Below, piece by piece: positions 15,464 through 26,031 of a stretch of DNA of 64,000 nucleotides. The notes below the pieces were generated by a model. It had not been told where the DNA came from, searched no databases, and was given only the letters and a program-made list of their open reading frames with translations. Location of the stretch: NCBI RefSeq assembly GCF_900101685.1, contig NZ_FMZZ01000001.1:62001-126000 (forward strand), in the 5' to 3' direction. The first letter of the stretch is position 1. The number at the start of each line of letters is the position of its first letter. Made by a program: the position numbers and the translations under genes. The DNA comes from Actinokineospora iranica. Lineage in GTDB: Bacteria > Actinomycetota > Actinomycetes > Mycobacteriales > Pseudonocardiaceae.

Positions 15464-16201
15464 TCAGGCGATAAGCAGACGCACGCCAAGCTCTGCCGCG
15501 TCCAGATCGACGAGGTCGCGGTTGCTTTCGGACCACCGGCCGGAGGCGAGGTCAGCACGGAGGCCGCGCACTGCCCGCTGCTCGGCGACTGGCCCGACTC
15601 TGGCCCAGACCGACATTCCGCGGCGGATATCCGCGTCCAGGTACGCCTCGGGTCGGCGCCAGTAGGCCTCGTAGAAGCCGTCCGCGCAGTCCCACGGGAT
15701 GAGCACCGGTTCCACCCGGGCTCCGATCGAGCGGGCCAACTCGGCCAGCGACGGCCTGCCGAGGAGAAGGCCTGCGCGCTCGGGCAGATAATCGCGATCC
15801 AACCAGAACAGGCCCAGGGCGCTGAAGTCCTTCGTGAACACCACCACGCGGCGAGCGACACGCCGCATCTCGCGCAGACCCGCGATCGGGTCCTGCCAGT
15901 GATCGATGGTGGCGAAAGCCATCGCGGCGTCGAAGGACTGGTCGGCGAATGGAAGGCTCTCCGCGAAGGCAGCCACGCACGGCGCCGCGCCTGCGGGGCG
16001 CTGCGCCCGCATGACCGCCGACGGCTCCACCGCGGTGACCTCACGGTCGGAGGGCTCGTAAGAGCCCGCGCCCGCCCCGACATTGAGCACGGTCCGCGCG
16101 TCGCCGAGCGCGGCCCAGACCTGGACCGCGATCCGCGACTCGGTGCGCCGCGTCACCGCGTAGGTCGCCCCGATGGCGTCGTACAGCCGCGCGTGGGACA
16201 T
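15464..16201 (-). CDS. class I SAM-dependent methyltransferase
   Basis: Predicted 245 aa. The Methyltransf_11-type Rossmann core is visible: TVLNVGAGAGSYE (motif I), TAVEPSAVMRAQRP (motif II region), AESLPFADQSFDAAMAFATIDHW (motif IV), then MRRVARRVVVFTKD. This type usually methylates small molecules; the substrate is unknown. The ATG at 16201 has GGAGG seven bases upstream, which fixes the start. A hairpin terminator of the upstream hydrolase lies between the two genes. Confidence 0.88.
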   Translation of the reverse strand: MSHARLYDAIGATYAVTRRTESRIAVQVWAALGDARTVLNVGAGAGSYEPSDREVTAVEPSAVMRAQRPAGAAPCVAAFAESLPFADQSFDAAMAFATIDHWQDPIAGLREMRRVARRVVVFTKDFSALGLFWLDRDYLPERAGLLLGRPSLAELARSIGARVEPVLIPWDCADGFYEAYWRRPEAYLDADIRRGMSVWARVGPVAEQRAVRGLRADLASGRWSESNRDLVDLDAAELGVRLLIA

Positions 16202-16334
16202 CAGGGCGCCTCCATCTCCAGGTGGCGGATCGACCGCCGCCGCGGATCGTTGTCGGGGTCCACCGTGATCTCCATACTGCCGATCCCAGGGCGACTGCGT
16301 GAGCAGCGACGACGACGTGCCTGCTGATCGGCGC

Positions 16335-16372
16335 GTCTTGGTCGAGGCCCGCGGGCAGGCCTCGACCAAGAC
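16335..16372. terminator. hairpin terminator of the 16388-17791 hydrolase gene
   Basis: Perfect 15-bp arms, GTCTTGGTCGAGGCC at 16335-16349 and its complement at 16358-16372, enclose an 8-nt loop. It starts 15 bp beyond the hydrolase stop. Confidence 0.75.
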
Positions 16373-16387
16373 GTCGGCGGGGTCGGA

Positions 16388-17791
16388 TCAGGGGATGTCG
16401 GCCGCGCGGGCGCGGGCCAGCGCCTCGGCGTGGTCCTGCGGGAGCAGGTACCCCGCGTCGCGGGCGCGGTCGGCGGCGGTGGTGAACGCGCGCACGTACG
16501 CGTCGTGGTCAGGGTAGCGGGCGGTGAGCCTCGCGGGGCTGAACGGGGTGGTGGAGCCGAGCAGCAGGCACGCGCCGAGGACGTTGCCGCCGCTGTTGCG
16601 CGGGGCGTAGGTCGCGACCGGCGCGTCGAGGTCCGGCAAGCGGACGCCGCCGCGGGCGTTCTGGTCGCCGTCGCGGACGACGAACACCCCGAACAGGCTC
16701 TCGATCATCGGCGCGACCGGCGGCGCGACACCGCGGCGCACCCACTGGTCGAGGTGGTGGTAGGCGGCGTTCTGCGCGTAGCGGGAGGGCATGTTGTTGA
16801 CGGGTTTGTCGCACGTGGTGGGCGCGCCGTCGTTGATGGCGTGGTCGCGGGCGTTGATGGCGTCGTAGAGGTCGAGGCCGTGCTTGTCCGCGTGCGCGGT
16901 GCCCGCGACCTCCCAGGTCCGCACCCGCTCGGTGTTCTGCCGGACGGCGGCGGAGGTGACGATGTCGGTCTCGGACTGCAGCACGAACACCGGGACCCGC
17001 AGGTCGGTTCGGATCTTGGCGCGGGCGGGCGCCGAGACGCCGGTGGAGATGGGCGCCGCGCCGCCGCCGCGGCCGTGGACGAGGAACCCGTCGAAGGCGT
17101 TGGCGGTGGGCTGGATCGCGTTGGCGTAGGTGGTCAGCCTGCCCGCGGACTGCGAGTGGCCGGAGGCGAGCACGACGCTGGGGGTGGCGCCGCCGAGCAG
17201 CTCCGGCCGGGTGCGCACGGCCTGGGCGGCCTGGGTCAGGATGTCGTAGGACAGCGCGTCGTCGCTGATGTCGACGCCCGGGTAGCGGGCCGGGTCGAGG
17301 GCGCGGAGCTTGTCGGCGCCCCGCTTCTGCGCGGTCACCCCGACATAGGCGTATCCGGCCCGGGTGAAGTGCTCGTAGGACTGGGACAGGTCGACGGGGA
17401 TGTCCACACCGAAGCTGACATTGAGCCATTCGACGATGACGGTGCCGTTGAACTTGGCCGGGTCGGTGGGACGCTCGACCAAAAGCCGGGTTGTGTAGGA
17501 ATTGCCCTGGGAGGCGACCCGGGTGGCCCATTTCCCGTTTTCCGTCCAGGAGCCGTCCTGCTGATAGGTGTCGGCCTCGCCGGACATCAGGTACTCGAGT
17601 TCGGTGTATCCGGGCAGGTCGGCCAGGCCCGCGACGCCCGCGACCGGGTGCCCCTTCCCCGCCGCTGCGGCGATCGGGGTCACCGTGGGACCTTCCTCGG
17701 TTTGCGCTGCCCCCGCTGTGTGGACGCCACCGATCAGGCCTACCGCGGCCACCGCGGCCACCGCTATTCGCACTGGCGTGCTTTGAGACAT
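16388..17791 (-). CDS. secreted alpha/beta-hydrolase (PF20091-like)
   Basis: Predicted 467 aa. A signal peptide covers about residues 1-30 (PVRIAVAAVAAVGLIGG, then AGAAQ). The large alpha/beta-hydrolase domain shows VIVEWLNVSFGVD, the nucleophile motif VLASGHSQSAGRLTTY (Ser in GHSQS), and AGTAHADKHG with the likely catalytic His. This resembles the alpha/beta hydrolase domain family PF20091 of secreted actinobacterial proteins, whose substrates are largely unknown. The ATG at 17791 follows GGAGG by nine bases; the TTG three codons earlier is less likely. It has its own hairpin terminator. Confidence 0.85.
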   Translation of the reverse strand: MSQSTPVRIAVAAVAAVGLIGGVHTAGAAQTEEGPTVTPIAAAAGKGHPVAGVAGLADLPGYTELEYLMSGEADTYQQDGSWTENGKWATRVASQGNSYTTRLLVERPTDPAKFNGTVIVEWLNVSFGVDIPVDLSQSYEHFTRAGYAYVGVTAQKRGADKLRALDPARYPGVDISDDALSYDILTQAAQAVRTRPELLGGATPSVVLASGHSQSAGRLTTYANAIQPTANAFDGFLVHGRGGGAAPISTGVSAPARAKIRTDLRVPVFVLQSETDIVTSAAVRQNTERVRTWEVAGTAHADKHGLDLYDAINARDHAINDGAPTTCDKPVNNMPSRYAQNAAYHHLDQWVRRGVAPPVAPMIESLFGVFVVRDGDQNARGGVRLPDLDAPVATYAPRNSGGNVLGACLLLGSTTPFSPARLTARYPDHDAYVRAFTTAADRARDAGYLLPQDHAEALARARAADIP

Positions 17792-17891
17792 GTGCGACAA
17801 CCTCCGCTGAGGGAAACGAATCCGGGTCGTCGCGAACGGTAACCACGGCGTTCGGCGTTCGGCTTCGTCCGGAATACGTAGACATCCACAC

Positions 17892-18474
17892 TTAGACCTG
17901 CGGAACGCCTTTTCCGTCGAGGTCGGGCGCCCAGGCAGCCTGAATCGCGTGATAGAGCGCGGCGACCGATTCTCGGCCTGCCAACTCGGCGTCGGTGATG
18001 GGCACCCACTCCCGGTACGCGGCCAGCAGGCGGTCCGCTGCGGCCGGGTCGTCGCGGCGGTGGCTGGCGGCGAACAGCTGCCAGCTCACCACGTCGTGCA
18101 GCAGCGGCCCCGGCTTGGGGTGCCCCAGTCGATCAGGGCCAGCGTCCCGGCGCCCGCGCGGCGTAGGACCTCCGGCGCGGGGTCGCCGTAGAGGACGCCG
18201 TGGGTGAGCCCGACGCGCCGGCCGAAGTCGCGGACCTCGGCGACGGCGGCGGCGAGGTCGCCACCACCGCGCCCGCCGATCCGGTCCGCTTCCTCCCCGG
18301 TTCGATGAAACGCGGTGTGTCGAAGAACAGTTTGACCGCGTAATCGACGCCGCCCGCGCGTACTTTCCAGACCCGGGACCGGTCGCCGAGGTCGGTCAGC
18401 TCCGCGACCACCTGGATTTCCGGCAGCCGCCACGCCCGCAGCCACCCGCGCAGGCTCCGCGCCACATCACCCAA
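17892..18474 (-). pseudogene. aminoglycoside/fructosamine-type phosphotransferase broken by two frameshifts
   Basis: Three overlapping frames carry consecutive parts of one APH-family protein. From 18474, MGDVARSLRGWLRAWRLPEI leads to VKLFFDTPRFIEPG. After a shift near 18291-18300 a second frame holds VGLTHGVLYGDPAPEVL (the HGD-loop position) and ALIDWG (the DFG/DxD position). After another shift near 18112-18125 a third frame holds HPKPGPLLHDVVSWQLF and the tail ending GKGVPQV. The protein would be about 190 aa, short for the family. Both shifts fall at G/C runs, so resequencing is needed before it is called dead. Confidence 0.7.
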
Positions 18475-18589
18475 TGCCCTGCCCCCCGTTTTCGTCGAGG
18501 AACGGTACTACCGGGACTGCCTGTCGGGCTTGAGAATTACGAGCCGCCCGCAGGCGGACGCGGACGGAGTGTCAAACGAGGACAGCCGA

Positions 18590-19369
18590 CTACGTCACCC
18601 TGGGTCGGGTGCCGATGACGACGGTGGCGCCCAGGTCAGCCTCGGTCGCCACCCGCGGGGTCAGGCCGCTGCCCGCGAAGCAGGCCGCGGTCCTGGGCGC
18701 CTGGCCCGCACTGGTCTCGACCAGCAGGTGACCGCCCGGGGCCAGCCACTGGGCGGCCTCGCGGGCCACCCGGCGGGCGACGTCGAGGCCGTCGGCACCG
18801 CCGTCGAGCGCGACCCGGGGCTCGTGCAGGCGGGCTTCCGGGGGCAGCAGGCCGAGCGCGTCGGTGGGGACGTAGGGGGCGTTGGCGACCAGCACGTCGA
18901 CGCGGCCGCGCAGGGCGGCGGGCAGCGGCCGGTAGAGGTCGCCCGCATAGACGTGGCCTGCGGCGCCGATGTTGCGGGCGGCGCAGCGGGCGGCGGCCGG
19001 GTGAATGTCGACCGCGTGCAGGTCGATGCCCGGGCGGGCGGCGAGCAGCGCGGCGCCGACCGCACCCGAGCCGCAGCACAGGTCGACCACGACGGTCCCG
19101 GCGAGTGCGGTGGCCTGGTCCACGAGGAACTCGGTGCGGCGGCGGGGGACGAACACGCCGGGGTCGACCGCGATCCGCAGGCCGTGGAACTGCGCCCAGC
19201 CGAGCAGGTGCTCCAGCGGTTCGCCCGCGACGCGGCGCCGCACCAGGGCGTCGAGTTCGGCGGGTGCGCCCGCCTCGACGAGGAGCCTGGCCTCGTCCTC
19301 GGCGAACACGCACCCGGCCGCGCGCAGCCGGGCGGCGATGGTGGGAGAAAAGGGGACTGACAGTGACAT
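18590..19369 (-). CDS. putative protein N5-glutamine methyltransferase (HemK/PrmC-like paralogue)
   Basis: Predicted 259 aa. An N-terminal PrmC-type helical part (EPLEHLLGWAQFHGLRIAVDPGVFVPRRRTEFLV) is followed by the SAM domain with VVDLCCGSGAVGAAL and the catalytic tetrapeptide NAPY. In genuine PrmC this is NPPY; the N-[AP]-P-Y variant is common in actinobacterial paralogues. It may methylate a glutamine in a protein other than release factors. The ATG at 19369 has a GAGAGG ribosome-binding site. It is a single gene next to the sigma factor unit. Confidence 0.8.
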   Translation of the reverse strand: MSLSVPFSPTIAARLRAAGCVFAEDEARLLVEAGAPAELDALVRRRVAGEPLEHLLGWAQFHGLRIAVDPGVFVPRRRTEFLVDQATALAGTVVVDLCCGSGAVGAALLAARPGIDLHAVDIHPAAARCAARNIGAAGHVYAGDLYRPLPAALRGRVDVLVANAPYVPTDALGLLPPEARLHEPRVALDGGADGLDVARRVAREAAQWLAPGGHLLVETSAGQAPRTAACFAGSGLTPRVATEADLGATVVIGTRPRVT

Positions 19370-19515
19370 GAGCGCCTCTCGCCGGATGCCGACGGGCGCT
19401 CTCCCGGTCACCTATCCGATGTGGACGGTGTGGCCGTGCGGCGAGAGCACCCGACCTGGACTAGCGGTCATGGGTTCCCACCTCCTCGACGCCTGCACCA
19501 CGGGACCGGGCCAGG

Positions 19516-20738
<1,223 letters not shown>

Positions 20739-20742
<4 letters not shown>

Positions 20743-21107
20743 ACGTCCGGCCCGGCGGAGAACATCACCGGGCGCACCTCGACGGCCAGGCCGTCGATCT
20801 TGGTGTCCGGGATGAGCCGGGCCAGTTCGATCGCGCGTTCCCGGCTCTCGCAGTCGACCAGGTAGAAGCCGCCCATGTACTCCTTGGCCTCCAGGAACGG
20901 GCCGTCGGTGACCACGGGCACGCCGTCGCGGGCGGCGACGACCGCGCTGGCGCTCGGATCGCCCAGGGCCTGGGTGACGATCAGCTCCCCGGTCTCCCGC
21001 ATCGTCTTCATCAGCTGCTCGTGGCCGTTGCCGATCGCGGCCTTCTCGTCCTCGGTCAGGGCTTCCAGGATGGCCGGGTTGATCTGCATGATCAGCAGGT
21101 ACTTCAC
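20739..21107 (-). CDS. YCII/DGPF-domain protein, partner of the ECF sigma factor
   Basis: Predicted 122 aa. It begins KYLLIMQINPAI and contains VTDGPFLEAKEYMGGFYLVDCESRERAIELA, the DGPF signature of YCII-related proteins. The GTG at 21107 has AGGAG eight bases upstream and is preferred over the in-frame start 11 codons earlier. The gene precedes and overlaps the ECF42-like sigma factor by 4 bp, the standard arrangement for this sigma group. The biochemical function is unknown. Confidence 0.92.
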
Positions 21108-21214
21108 GCTTCGCGCTCCTCGGTTCGCCGCGCCCGCCATCGGGGCGCTTTCGCGGGGAAGACGGAGACGACGACAGGTTCTCTACACCGGCCAGGATAT
21201 TTCTCGGACCGGTT

Positions 21215-22918
21215 CTACGAGTGGTCCCGCAGCGGCGCGGCGAGCGACGGGTCGCCGTCGAGGTCGCGCATGAGGGTGGGCCGACGCATCCACACCCCGT
21301 GCGGGCGGGCGAGCAGCCGCTCCAGCGGCTCCGGCTCGCCCAGGTGGAAGCCCTGGGCGACGCGCACGCCGAGCCGGGACAGGGCCTCGACCTGGGTGGC
21401 GCGCTCGACCCACTCGGCGACCACGGACAGCCCCAGGCCGCGGGCGATGTCGACGATGCCCTGCACCAGCACCGTGTCACGGCTGCCGTAGTCGATGCCG
21501 TGCACGAACTCGCCGTCGATCTTCAACCCGGTGATGGGCAGCTGCTTGAGGTGCACGAACGAGCCGAACCCGGAGCCGAAGTCGTCCAGGGTGATCCGGC
21601 AGCCGCTGGCCCGAAGCTGCTGGGCCAGGCTGCGGGCGGCGTCGAGGTTGGTGACCGCGGCGGTCTCGGTGATCTCGAACCCGAGGCGGCCGGGGGCGAC
21701 CCCGGCGGCGGTGAGCCGGTCGAGGACGAAGTCGCCGAAGTCCTCGTCCTCCAGGGTGCGGCCGGAGACGTTGACGTTGAACCGCAGCCCCGGGTACGGG
21801 TGCTCCACCAGGGTCTCGATGGCCTTGCCCGCGACCCAGCGGTCTATCTCGAAGACCAGGTCGCTGCGCTCGGCGGCGAGCAGGAACTCCCCCGGCCCCA
21901 GCCGCGGCTCGCGGCCGTCCTCCAGGCGCAGCAGCAGCTCGTGGCCGATGACCCGGCCGCTGCCCAGCTTCACCATCGGCATGGCGTGCAGGACGAACCC
22001 GCCGTCGGCGAGCGCGGCGCGGACCCGCTCGACCACGGTGACCCGCAGCGCGGTGTCCTGGTAGTGGCCCTGCTCGTAGACGGTGACCCGGTTGCGGCCC
22101 GCCGCCTTGGACGCGTAGAGGGCCATGTCGGCGTTGGCCAGCACCTCCTGCCAGCCCACCCCGGAGTCGAAGGTGGCGATGCCGACGCTGACGGTGATCC
22201 GGCTGGCCCCGGCGACCCCGCTCATCGGGATCGCGGCGATCGCGTTGCGCAGCCGGTCGGCGGCGGCGACGGCCTCGCGCTCGTCGGTGTCGGCCAGCAC
22301 CGCGGCGAACTCGTCGCCCGACAGCCTGCCCAGGACCTGCCCGCTGCCGATGCGGTCGCGCAGCAGCGACGCCAGCGTGCACATCACCCGGTCCCCGGTG
22401 GGGTGGCCGTGCAGGTCGTTGATGTCCTTGAAGTGGTCGAGGTCGAGCAGCAGGAACGCCCCGCGCGCGCCCAGCGCGAGCTGCCGCTCCAGCTCCCTGG
22501 TCAGCGCGCGCCGGTTCGGCAGCCCGGTCAGCGGGTCCTCGTCGACCATGCGCAGCAGCTCGTCCTGGTGGGCGGCCAGCCCGGCCGCGTCCAGCTCCCG
22601 CGCCCGCCACCGGGACACGTCGGTCACCCGGTAGAGCAACTGCCGGTCGGTCGCGGCGGTGCAGCGGATCTCCAGCCAGCGGTGGCCCGCGCCGTCGGGC
22701 AGCGGGAAGGAGATCACGACGTCGGTCTCCCGGGGCGCGTCCGGGGCGCCCGCGAGCAGCGCGGTGAGCGAACGGTCGACACTCTGCGCCGCGGTGAGAC
22801 CCAGCAGGGCCGTCATGGCGGGATTGACCCACCTGATCTGGCCGCGGTGGTCGGTGAGCGCGAAGGCGGTGTCGGTGGCGGCCACCACCTCCGCCGGGGC
22901 GGTCGATGGATCCGTCAC
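21215..22918 (-). CDS. PAS-GGDEF-EAL protein (cyclic di-GMP metabolism)
   Basis: Predicted 567 aa. A PAS domain (residues about 10-110; TDHRGQIRWVNPAMTALLG) is followed by a GGDEF domain (DPLTGLPNRRAL, LLLDLDHFKDINDLHGH, active-site loop RLSGDEFAAV) and an EAL domain (IGHELLLRLEDG, NVNVSGRTLED, FEITETAAVTN, LDDFGSGF, KIDGEFV). The GGDEF loop is SGDEF and the EAL loop is ELL, so activity of each half is uncertain. No transmembrane segment is seen. The start is a GTG at 22918 behind GAGGGAGG. Transcribed alone. Confidence 0.93.
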   Translation of the reverse strand: MTDPSTAPAEVVAATDTAFALTDHRGQIRWVNPAMTALLGLTAAQSVDRSLTALLAGAPDAPRETDVVISFPLPDGAGHRWLEIRCTAATDRQLLYRVTDVSRWRARELDAAGLAAHQDELLRMVDEDPLTGLPNRRALTRELERQLALGARGAFLLLDLDHFKDINDLHGHPTGDRVMCTLASLLRDRIGSGQVLGRLSGDEFAAVLADTDEREAVAAADRLRNAIAAIPMSGVAGASRITVSVGIATFDSGVGWQEVLANADMALYASKAAGRNRVTVYEQGHYQDTALRVTVVERVRAALADGGFVLHAMPMVKLGSGRVIGHELLLRLEDGREPRLGPGEFLLAAERSDLVFEIDRWVAGKAIETLVEHPYPGLRFNVNVSGRTLEDEDFGDFVLDRLTAAGVAPGRLGFEITETAAVTNLDAARSLAQQLRASGCRITLDDFGSGFGSFVHLKQLPITGLKIDGEFVHGIDYGSRDTVLVQGIVDIARGLGLSVVAEWVERATQVEALSRLGVRVAQGFHLGEPEPLERLLARPHGVWMRRPTLMRDLDGDPSLAAPLRDHS

Positions 22919-22979
22919 CCGGCCTCCCTCACCCGTTCTCGTGGGGACATGAGCACGAAGCGTAGTGGACCGGTCATGA

Positions 22980-23342
22980 TCAGCGCAGTCGCTCGAGCCC
23001 CTTGGCGCTCAAGTGGACGCGTTCGGCCAGTTCGCCCAGCTCATCGCGGTCGGCCCCGTCGCGGGCCGCGGTCAGGACGTCCTCGGCGGCGCAGCGCAGC
23101 GCGAACAGGCGATCCTGCAGGTCAGCGAGCTCCGCGGCGGACAGCACGACCGCGTCCTCCGGCAGCCCGCCGCGCTGCACGGCGGTCCGCCGCTCGTAGG
23201 CGCGCTGCCTGCACGCCTGGGCGCAGTAGCGGCGGGGCCTGCCCGCGCGGGTGTCCTCGGGCAGTTGGGCGCCGCACCAGCCGCACGGCCGGGCCTCGTC
23301 GCGGCGCCGGGTCGGCTCCGCCAGTCGGGTAATCGCAGCCAT
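22980..23342 (-). CDS. small cysteine-motif (zinc-finger-like) protein
   Basis: Predicted 120 aa. A four-cysteine motif CGWCGAQLPEDTRAG, YCAQACRQRAYERR near residues 20-50 resembles the short zinc-binding modules of actinobacterial proteins ending in CRQRAYRRR. The rest is a helical, charged C-terminus (LADLQDRLFALRCAAEDVL). Probably a zinc-binding structural or DNA-associated protein; no function can be assigned. The ATG at 23342 is the likely start. It is divergent from the glycerophosphodiesterase, only 67 bp away. Confidence 0.7.
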   Translation of the reverse strand: MAAITRLAEPTRRRDEARPCGWCGAQLPEDTRAGRPRRYCAQACRQRAYERRTAVQRGGLPEDAVVLSAAELADLQDRLFALRCAAEDVLTAARDGADRDELGELAERVHLSAKGLERLR

Positions 23343-23409
23343 ACCGCTGGACGCTAGCCGGACACTTTGCGTGCACCGCGCAGCCACGCCGCTGGGGCAC
23401 ACTCGACGG

Positions 23410-24210
23410 GTGCGATCCGACAGATCCGAGCGATCCGTTCACGGGTTCCTCCACGGCCCTCACCCGCGCGCGTTCGTCCACCGCGGGTGGCACTACGACG
23501 ACCTCGCGGGCATGGAGAACTCCCTGTCCGCGTTCCGGCGGGCGGTCGCCGAGGGGTACCGGTACCTGGAGACCGACGTGCACGCCACCCGCGACGGGGT
23601 GGCCGTGGTCCACCACGACGCGCGGCTGGACCGCACCACCGACAAGGTCGGGCTGGTCGCCGAGCAGACCTGGCGGACGGTGGCGCAGGCCAAGATCGAC
23701 GGCCGGGAGCCGGTGTGCCGGTTGGCGGACCTGCTCGAAGAGCTTCCGGACGCGCGGGTGAACATCGACGTCAAGTCGACCGCGGCGATCGAGCCGGTGC
23801 TGTCGGTGCTGCGCCGCGCCAAGGCCGAGGACCGGGTGTGCCTGGCCTCGTTCTCCGAGGCGCGCCTGGCCCGGGTGCGCAGGCTCGCCGGTCCGGGGGT
23901 GCTGACCTCGATGGGGATGCGGGCGATCACCGCGTTCTGGGCGGCGCGGCGGCTGCCCGCGACCTGGACGCGGCCGGGAAAGCGGCCGCTGCTGGCGCAG
24001 GTGCCGGTGCGGCACGGGCCGCTGCGGGTGGTCGACAAGGAGTTGGTCGCCTCGGCCCGCCGCCGCGGCGCGGAGGTGCACGTGTGGACCATCGACGAGC
24101 CGCAGCAGATGCGCGAACTGCTCGACCTGGGCGTGGACGGCATCATGACCGACCGGCCCAAGGTGCTGCGGGACGTGCTGATCGAGCGCGGCCTGTGGCA
24201 GCGGATCTGA
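23410..24210 (+). CDS. glycerophosphodiester phosphodiesterase
   Basis: Predicted 266 aa with a complete GDPD TIM-barrel signature: AFVHRGWHYDDLAGMENSLSAF (HRG...EN), RYLETDVHATRDGVAVVHHD (ETD and catalytic His), VNIDVK, and VHVWTIDEPQQMRELLDLGVDGIMTDRP at the end. It hydrolyses glycerophosphodiesters to glycerol 3-phosphate and an alcohol. No signal peptide, so it is cytoplasmic. The GTG at 23410 is chosen because the motif region begins 20 residues later, as usual. Confidence 0.92.
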   Translation: MRSDRSERSVHGFLHGPHPRAFVHRGWHYDDLAGMENSLSAFRRAVAEGYRYLETDVHATRDGVAVVHHDARLDRTTDKVGLVAEQTWRTVAQAKIDGREPVCRLADLLEELPDARVNIDVKSTAAIEPVLSVLRRAKAEDRVCLASFSEARLARVRRLAGPGVLTSMGMRAITAFWAARRLPATWTRPGKRPLLAQVPVRHGPLRVVDKELVASARRRGAEVHVWTIDEPQQMRELLDLGVDGIMTDRPKVLRDVLIERGLWQRI

Positions 24211-24285
24211 CTCGACCTCCACTCGACCTCCAGTGTCCATCGCCACTGTTGACCTCCAGTGGAGTGCAGGTGCTGGCATAGGCCC

Positions 24286-25170
24286 ATGACGACCACAGCG
24301 CCCGACCAGACCCCCGACGCTCCCGGCTCGGCGCGGGCCGGGTCCGAGCCGATCGACTGGGGCATCGCCGACCTCGACCTCGACGCCTACCTGGCCAGGA
24401 TCGGGGCGCCCCGGCGCGCGCCGTCCGCCGCGGCGCTGCGGGTACTGCACATCGCGCACGTGCGGACCATCCCGTTCGAGAACATCGACACCGCCACGGG
24501 CACTCCCCCGGCGCTGGACGTGGCCGCCGTGGCGGCGAAGCTGGTCGGCCGCGGCCGAGGCGGGTACTGCTACGAGCACGCCACCCTGTTCGCCGCCGCC
24601 GCGCAGCGCCTGGGGTACCCGGTGCGCAGGCGGATCGCGCGGGTGCGGCCGCACCGGTCGGGCCCGCGCACGCACATGGTGCTGGTGGTGACCGCGGACG
24701 GGGTGGAGCACCTGGCCGACGTGGGGTTCGGCGCGGGCCTGTGGGCTCCGATGCCGCTGGTGGACGGGGCGCGCGGCGACCACGCCGGATGGGCGCACCG
24801 GCTCGACCGGCGCGGCCCGCTGTGGCTGCTGTCGCGCCGCTCGGGGCGGGAGTGGGAGCCGCTGCACGAGTTCGACGACACCGAGCAGCGGCCGATCGAC
24901 TTCGCCCTGTCCCACCACTACACCGCCACCCACCCCCGGTCGCCGTTCGTCGGCAAGCCGGTCGTGACCCGGCTCAGCGAGGGGATGTGCAGGCGGCTGG
25001 TGGGCGACGAGCTGCGCGTCGAACGGCCGGACGGGTCGGCGCGGACCACACCGGTTCCCCCGGAGCGGCTCGGCGAGGTGCTGCGCGGGCTCGGCGTCGA
25101 GCTGAACGACGACGAATTGTCCCGGCTGGTGACCACAGTCTCGGCCGGACCGGGCATCCTGACGCCGTGA
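24286..25170 (+). CDS. nat: arylamine N-acetyltransferase
   Basis: Predicted 294 aa, the normal length of bacterial NAT. The Cys-His-Asp triad is present: RGRGGYCYEHATL, GPRTHMVLVV and LADVGFGAG. The family transfers acetyl (or propionyl) groups from CoA to arylamines or hydrazines; mycobacterial NAT also takes part in sterol and lipid metabolism. The ATG at 24286 is followed by about 25 residues before the conserved start. The stop overlaps the GTG of the following methyltransferase by 3 bp, so both are in one operon. Confidence 0.92.
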   Translation: MTTTAPDQTPDAPGSARAGSEPIDWGIADLDLDAYLARIGAPRRAPSAAALRVLHIAHVRTIPFENIDTATGTPPALDVAAVAAKLVGRGRGGYCYEHATLFAAAAQRLGYPVRRRIARVRPHRSGPRTHMVLVVTADGVEHLADVGFGAGLWAPMPLVDGARGDHAGWAHRLDRRGPLWLLSRRSGREWEPLHEFDDTEQRPIDFALSHHYTATHPRSPFVGKPVVTRLSEGMCRRLVGDELRVERPDGSARTTPVPPERLGEVLRGLGVELNDDELSRLVTTVSAGPGILTP

Positions 25171-25874
25171 CCGAGACACGCGAAGATCCGCTCGACCGCG
25201 CTTACCGGGAGCCGGTAGACCTGCCGGGCAAGACTGTGGAGCTGCTGACCGACGTCACGGGGGTCGTCGTCGACGTCGGCGGCGACCGGAGAATCGGGCG
25301 CCGGTTACGGCAGTCCCGGCCCGATCTCACCGTGGTCGCCGTCGACCGGGCGCGGGCGGACGTGGCGGGCGAGGCGTGCGCGCTGCCGCTGCGCTCGGGC
25401 CGCGCCGCCGCGGTGCTGGCCCCGCATCTGCTGCGCGCGGTCGCCGACATCGACGCCGTGCTCGCCGAGTTCGCCCGGGTGCTCGCCCCCGGCGGGCTGG
25501 TGGTGGTCTCCGCCAACGCCCTGGGCGACCTGCGGGAGCTGCGCGCGCTGTGGTGGGCCGCGGCGCGCGACTGCGGTGTGGTGGACCCGCCGCCGTTCCT
25601 CGACGCGGACGAGAGCTTCCCACTCGACCACGCGCAGGCGTGGCTGTCGCGGCACTTCGGCGAGGTGACCGTGACGCCGCTGCGCAGCACGGTCGCGGTG
25701 CCCGCCGAGGCCGCGCTGGCCCTGGTCGCGTCGTCGCGGCCAGAGGAGACCGACGTGACCTGGGAGCTGCTGGCCTCCATCGTCGAGCGCCGCGTCCGAG
25801 ACGTGGTCGCCGCCGAGGGCGGGTTCACCCTGACCACGATCACCGGCGTGGCCACCGGCGTCCGCGCGGGCTGA
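25167..25874 (+). CDS. class I SAM-dependent methyltransferase
   Basis: Predicted 235 aa. A truncated-looking Rossmann core is visible: GVVVDVGGDRRIGRRL (motif I, without the usual GxGxG), LTVVAVDRARADVAGEACALPL, and FARVLAPGGLVVVSANALGDLRELRALWWA. Motif I is atypical, so SAM binding is inferred from the overall pattern. The GTG at 25167 overlaps the nat stop (GTGA), a sign of translational coupling. Substrate unknown. Confidence 0.75.
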   Translation: MTETREDPLDRAYREPVDLPGKTVELLTDVTGVVVDVGGDRRIGRRLRQSRPDLTVVAVDRARADVAGEACALPLRSGRAAAVLAPHLLRAVADIDAVLAEFARVLAPGGLVVVSANALGDLRELRALWWAAARDCGVVDPPPFLDADESFPLDHAQAWLSRHFGEVTVTPLRSTVAVPAEAALALVASSRPEETDVTWELLASIVERRVRDVVAAEGGFTLTTITGVATGVRAG

Positions 25875-26031
25875 CCGCGCCCCGCCCGCGACCCGAGGCC
25901 GCAGTCGTCCGGTCGTGGATCAGGTGTGGGACAGGGCTGTGGGCCGGTAACCGATCACCGGTAGTGGATCATCGGAGCAGTACCCTCCGCGGGGAAAGCG
26001 GCATCACTCGACAGTGGAGGCGGCGTTGAGC

